Shown here: positions 6,169 to 9,535 of the stretch, in pieces
Position numbering within the stretch: position 1 is the stretch's first letter
How the letters are laid out: each line of letters opens with the position of its first letter
Source: Desulfobulbaceae bacterium UBA5611
GTDB lineage: Bacteria > Desulfobacterota > Desulfobulbia > Desulfobulbales > Desulfocapsaceae
Length of the DNA: 9,535 nt
NCBI GenBank assembly: GCA_002424635.1
Contig: DIKT01000010.1
Span: 1 to 9,535, forward strand
Direction of reading: 5' to 3'
Program-made: the position numbers and the translations under genes
The notes under the pieces: model-generated
Seen by the model: the letters and a program-made list of their open reading frames with translations, nothing else
The model's database searches: none
Told to the model about the DNA's origin: nothing

Positions 6169-7008
6169 ATGCTGACCGCCCAACAATATGTCAAGAAATT
6201 CAAAGACATAAAAACTCTACCGTACGTAGTTGCTGAGTTGTCGCGGATGATTGATGATGACAGCATCACGATGAAAGATTTTGAAGACGTGATCAAAATG
6301 GACCCTACTCTGGTGGCCCGGTTGCTTCGTCTGGTGAACAGCGCTTTTTATGGATTTTCACAACCAATTACCTCAATAGGCAGGGCTGTGGCCTATGTGG
6401 GTATGCATAATCTGCGCAACATAGCTGTTACGGATGCCCTACAAAATATTTTTCAAGAAAACAACAGCACAGGAATTTTTTCCAGAAAACGGCTGTGGCT
6501 GCACTGTGCGGTGGTCAGTACCTGCAGCAAAATTATTGCCGAGAGAATTTTCGGCATCAACGGGGATGATGCCTATATCTGTGGCATATTGCATGATTTC
6601 GGCAAAATAATTGAAGAACAGATTACCAGAGAAGATTTTCTGGATGCCTGTGAAGCATGCCAGCCCACCGACACACTTATTGAGCACGAACGACATTTCC
6701 TGGGCACCGACCACTGTGAAATCGGTTATCTGCTGGCCCGCGACTGGGGGATGTCACCGCTTATTCAAGAGGCCATTCGCGATCATCACACCTTGGCAGC
6801 AGTAGCCGATCCCAGTAACCTGACCAGTATCCTTCAGATTGCCCAATATATAGCCGGCCAGTTAGGTTATAATTCTTTGCCTGATATTATCTCCACCCTT
6901 TCGCCGTCCCTGGTGCTCCATCTTCAGGAAAATATGGATGAATATAAAGTGCTGATTGAAGACCTCCCCCAAGAAATAATTAAGGCACAGAATATTTACG
7001 AAAACTAG
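6169..7008 (+). CDS. HDOD-domain signalling protein
   Basis: HDOD proteins are relatives of HD phosphohydrolases that act in bacterial signal transduction, often as regulatory scaffolds; many lack catalytic residues. The 279-residue product is one HDOD domain with short flanks. The N-terminal helical block carries the typical DPTLVARLLRLVNSAFYG segment (45-62), SIGRAVAYVGMHNLRNIA (69-86) and a GILHDFGK motif (139-146). An H142-D143 pair, H112 and the DHH at 205-207 are therefore retained, so metal binding or residual catalysis cannot be excluded. No membrane segment or extra output domain is seen. The start is supported by AGGA five bases before the ATG. It lies 33 bases after the transglycosylase gene and 56 bases before the hybrid kinase, all on one strand, so it is probably co-expressed and may serve as an effector of the kinase (inference). 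Confidence 0.92.
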   Translation: MLTAQQYVKKFKDIKTLPYVVAELSRMIDDDSITMKDFEDVIKMDPTLVARLLRLVNSAFYGFSQPITSIGRAVAYVGMHNLRNIAVTDALQNIFQENNSTGIFSRKRLWLHCAVVSTCSKIIAERIFGINGDDAYICGILHDFGKIIEEQITREDFLDACEACQPTDTLIEHERHFLGTDHCEIGYLLARDWGMSPLIQEAIRDHHTLAAVADPSNLTSILQIAQYIAGQLGYNSLPDIISTLSPSLVLHLQENMDEYKVLIEDLPQEIIKAQNIYEN

Positions 7009-7009
7009 T

Positions 7010-7040
7010 ACAATTTTAAGCAAAATCGCCTTAAAGTTGT
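7010..7040 (+). repeat. Intercistronic stem-loop between HDOD and kinase genes
   Basis: An 11-bp inverted repeat (ACAATTTTAAG at 7010-7020 with CTTAAAGTTGT at 7030-7040) forms a stem with one U-G wobble and a 9-base loop. It starts at the base after the HDOD stop codon and ends about 12 bases before the kinase ribosome-binding site. There is no proper U-tract (only UUU follows), so it is more likely an mRNA processing or stability element than a terminator. Confidence 0.45.
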
Positions 7041-7064
7041 TTGCCAAGAGCACAGGAGCCAGGC

Positions 7065-9230
7065 ATGGACAACAGTTTTGCCATTTTTAACCAGACTATC
7101 GATTTTAGTAATGAGATCAAAGAACTCCTTACTCTACTAGCTGACACCGATGAACATTATTTTTATATCTGTGTTGACCATGATGGCCACCTGCTTCATG
7201 CAGGCCACGCTCCCTGCCATGCCGCCGCCACCGAGATCATAGCTGAACTTTCCAGCCAGCTACAACAGGGCCTGAACGTACAAGATAACTTGCTGGGCTG
7301 GCAATCAAGCCATGGTCTTTTTCAAGTTTACCCGCTACCAAACCTGCAGGCTACATTGCTTGTCACCAGTGATAGCGGCGATATCCAGACTTCCAATATC
7401 TACCGCATCGTCAAGCTCTGCCTTGCTTTGTTTGACTGTCGGCAAGAACAGCAGAAGAGCTTACAGCGTCTTGATATTCAAAAGAAGCAGTTCAATCGTA
7501 AATTTTCAGTCCTCGAAAAAAAATATCAGACCATCCTGGAAGAAAACCAGAAAAATTATCAGACTATTCAAGAACAACAAGATAATTATTCAAAAACTCT
7601 ACAATCTGAAATCGAGATCCAGACCAAACAGTTACGGGCAGCAACAGCTGCTGCTAAGGCGGCCAATATCGCCAAAAGTGAATTTCTCGCCTCAATGAGT
7701 CATGAAATCAGGACTCCTATGAACGGCATCATTGGCTTTACCGATATACTGTTGACCTCAGATCTTGATGATGAGCAAAAGGAATGCGCCTTTACTATTA
7801 AGCGCAGCGGCGAAGCCCTTCTTGATTTAATCAATAATATCCTTGATTTTTCCAAAGTAGAAGCCGGACATATGGAGCTTGAGACCATTGTCTTTGATCC
7901 TGAAATTACAGCCCATGATGTCTGTGATATGATGCGTCCCAAGATTGCCGGCAAGCCTATTGAGATGCTGTGCCGTATTGATGAACGCTTACCGGCTAAC
8001 GTTATTGGTGATCCTGGCAGATTCCGCCAAGTCCTGATCAATCTCCTGGGCAATGCCGTCAAATTTACGGAAAAAGGCGAGCTGGAACTATCCATTGAAA
8101 TTGCAGAGGAGACAGAGCATACCCTGCTGCTGCACAGCAAGATCAGAGACACCGGCATCGGCATTGATCCTGCCAAGACAGATGCCATTTTTGAGGCCTT
8201 CAAACAGGCCGATGGCTCTACTACCAGACAATACGGCGGTACCGGCCTTGGCCTGTCAATATGCCGTAAAATAGCCCAGCTCATGCAAGGAGAGGTCTGG
8301 GCTGAGAGTATTCAGGGGCAAGGTTCCTCCTTTCATTTTACGGCCCTGATGAAAAAATCTGCCCGCTCAAAACCGCAAACGGCGGCTGTCAGCACCCTGA
8401 AAAATACCCGTATTCTTCTGGTTGATGACAATAAGACCAACATTGAGATTCTTCTTAATATCTTTCAGCAACATGAGATCATAACAACCGCTCTGATGGA
8501 CGAAACCCAGACTTTACCAACCATCATGGCGGCCGACCAGAATAATACCCCCTTTGATGTCGTTATTCTTGACCTGCAGCTTCCTGTTATTTCAGGATTT
8601 GACCTGGCCATGGAGATCCGGGCGGCAAACACTAAAAGTCACGATATACCCCTCTTGGCTTATACCTCCAGCACGGAAAGAATTGCCAGCAGTTGCCGGG
8701 AGGCTGGCTTTAATGCCTTTCTCACGAAACCGACCAGACGGTCTCTTCTGCTCAAAACGCTGGCCAAGATATTGAGTAAACCGAATGACAGCAGTCGGCC
8801 CAGCGAAGAAAAGGGGCTCATCACTCAATATTCGATTCGTGAAGAGATCAAACATTCCAGTCGGATACTGCTGGTTGAAGACAATCTGGTCAATCAAAAA
8901 CTGGCCACCATAATGCTCAGCAAGGCGGGCTATACGGTGGAGTTGGCCGCAAACGGCCGTCTGGCCGTAGAAATCTTTACCAGGAATCCGGATCTATATG
9001 ATATCATCCTTATGGATATCCAGATGCCGGAGATGGATGGACTGGAAGCCACCCGCCAGATCAGGGCAAAAGGTTTTCACGATGTTCCTATTGTGGCCAT
9101 GACGGCCAATGCCATGAAAGGTGATCGAGAGAAATGTCTTGAAGCTGGCATGAATGACTATATCAGCAAACCGATTAAACGCGAACTCGTCTTTAAAATC
9201 CTGGAAGAACGACTCTACAGCAGCAATTAA
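7065..9230 (+). CDS. Soluble hybrid histidine kinase with two receiver domains
   Basis: The 721-residue cytoplasmic kinase has no membrane segment. Domains in order are an unrecognised N-terminal sensory region (about 1-125) with a Cys/His cluster at 36-52, and a coiled coil (about 125-195) with repeated YQTI units. HisKA follows, with phospho-acceptor H213 in SHEIRTPMN. The ATPase domain has the N box NLLGNAVKF (327-335), DTGIGI (362-367), FEAF (376-379) and GGTGLGL (391-397). Receiver 1 (about 448-570) has D454/D455, phospho-acceptor D503, T534 and K555. Receiver 2 (about 599-716) has E605/D606, phospho-acceptor D651, T680 and K702. Both receivers look intact. There is no HPt or DNA-binding domain, so the phosphorelay must continue through another protein or act by protein contact. 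The ATG at 7065 is chosen because AGGAG lies 6 bases upstream; an upstream TTG at 7041 is unlikely. It follows the HDOD gene and precedes a YihY-family gene by about 20 bases. Confidence 0.95.
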   Translation: MDNSFAIFNQTIDFSNEIKELLTLLADTDEHYFYICVDHDGHLLHAGHAPCHAAATEIIAELSSQLQQGLNVQDNLLGWQSSHGLFQVYPLPNLQATLLVTSDSGDIQTSNIYRIVKLCLALFDCRQEQQKSLQRLDIQKKQFNRKFSVLEKKYQTILEENQKNYQTIQEQQDNYSKTLQSEIEIQTKQLRAATAAAKAANIAKSEFLASMSHEIRTPMNGIIGFTDILLTSDLDDEQKECAFTIKRSGEALLDLINNILDFSKVEAGHMELETIVFDPEITAHDVCDMMRPKIAGKPIEMLCRIDERLPANVIGDPGRFRQVLINLLGNAVKFTEKGELELSIEIAEETEHTLLLHSKIRDTGIGIDPAKTDAIFEAFKQADGSTTRQYGGTGLGLSICRKIAQLMQGEVWAESIQGQGSSFHFTALMKKSARSKPQTAAVSTLKNTRILLVDDNKTNIEILLNIFQQHEIITTALMDETQTLPTIMAADQNNTPFDVVILDLQLPVISGFDLAMEIRAANTKSHDIPLLAYTSSTERIASSCREAGFNAFLTKPTRRSLLLKTLAKILSKPNDSSRPSEEKGLITQYSIREEIKHSSRILLVEDNLVNQKLATIMLSKAGYTVELAANGRLAVEIFTRNPDLYDIILMDIQMPEMDGLEATRQIRAKGFHDVPIVAMTANAMKGDREKCLEAGMNDYISKPIKRELVFKILEERLYSSN

Positions 9231-9251
9231 TAATTATAATGGCCATCTATA

Positions 9252-9535
9252 TTGAGAAATAAGAAACTATCCATAGTCCGCCGCCTCGTCATCTGGGCAG
9301 ATCAGCCAGGGGCTCAATCACCTGCCGGTCTGCAGCAGATCCTGCACACCTTTGTCCGTATTGTGCTTATTACGGCCAGAGAATTTAACCGAAACGAGCT
9401 CTCACTGCGCGCCAGTGCCCTTACCTACACCTTTCTTCTCTTTCTGGTGCCGATGCTGGCCATGAGTACTGCTCTGGTTAAAGGGCTGGGCGGCAACTAT
9501 CAACTGCGGCAGGCTATGCACAGCTACATCGACAG
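9252..9535 (+). CDS. YihY/BrkB-family inner membrane protein, 5' part only
   Basis: The open frame continues past the window end, giving about 94 N-terminal residues. The stretch LSLRASALTYTFLLFLVPML followed by AMSTALVKGLGG matches the start of the YihY/BrkB (UPF0761) family: a first membrane segment preceded by the conserved RASALTYT motif. These are multi-pass inner-membrane proteins of poorly defined function, formerly misnamed ribonuclease BN. The segment before the motif is soluble and charged. The start is uncertain. A stop lies in frame at 9237-9239 and no ATG occurs before the membrane segment, so TTG at 9252 is the most plausible start, but it has no clear Shine-Dalgarno. An ATG at 9239 belongs to another frame and closes after seven codons. 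Only about 21 bases separate it from the kinase gene, so it is likely the next gene of the same operon. Confidence 0.85.
   Translation, partial: MRNKKLSIVRRLVIWADQPGAQSPAGLQQILHTFVRIVLITAREFNRNELSLRASALTYTFLLFLVPMLAMSTALVKGLGGNYQLRQAMHSYID

Noticed and set aside
7041..7064. Upstream TTG start for the hybrid kinase
   Set aside because: It would begin before the AGGAG ribosome-binding site (7054-7058) that serves the ATG at 7065, and it has no site of its own.
7700..8284. 194-codon leftward open frame inside the kinase gene
   Set aside because: It lies antisense within the HisKA and ATPase coding region, whose protein motifs are intact. No family resemblance or ribosome-binding site is seen.

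Overview
The window looks like a chromosomal housekeeping region of a Gram-negative bacterium, most likely a Deltaproteobacterium (Desulfobacterota), possibly of the Desulfobulbales type. That placement is inferred from gene content and protein style: ZapB-like and ZapA followed by a 6S RNA and RNase Y, a KMSKS-type TyrRS, a secreted MltD-like transglycosylase, an HDOD protein and a two-receiver hybrid kinase. It was not checked by database search. No insertion sequence, CRISPR array, tRNA, integrase or prophage gene is visible.

The left half (1-4437) is transcribed leftwards. Reading with transcription, it holds a ZapB-like coiled-coil gene (4437 to 4135), zapA (4056 to 3748, TTG start), a 6S RNA gene recognised here from its position and fold (about 3650 to 3478), an AT-rich gap of about 550 bases with inverted repeats, rny (RNase Y, 2929 to 1364) and tyrS (1299 to 88). 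A strong bidirectional terminator (32-74) closes the unit. Together these genes cover Z-ring assembly, growth-phase control of RNA polymerase, mRNA turnover and tRNA charging.

A divergent AT-rich intergenic region (4438-4860) separates the two halves. It carries a candidate rightward promoter whose -35 box overlaps an inverted repeat.

The right half (4861-9535) is transcribed rightwards and looks like one operon: a secreted lytic transglycosylase with a LysM domain (4861-6135), an HDOD signalling protein (6169-7008), a soluble hybrid histidine kinase with two receiver domains (7065-9230) and the start of a YihY/BrkB-family membrane protein that runs off the window. No terminator is visible between these genes. 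The kinase has no DNA-binding output and no HPt domain, so the adjacent HDOD protein is a plausible partner or output; this is inference.

Most of the window is ordinary core genome. The points most worth a second look are the unlabelled 6S RNA, a strictly spaced Cys/His cluster in the otherwise unrecognised N-terminal domain of the kinase, and a C-terminal peptide in the ZapB-like protein that resembles a sliding-clamp-binding motif.
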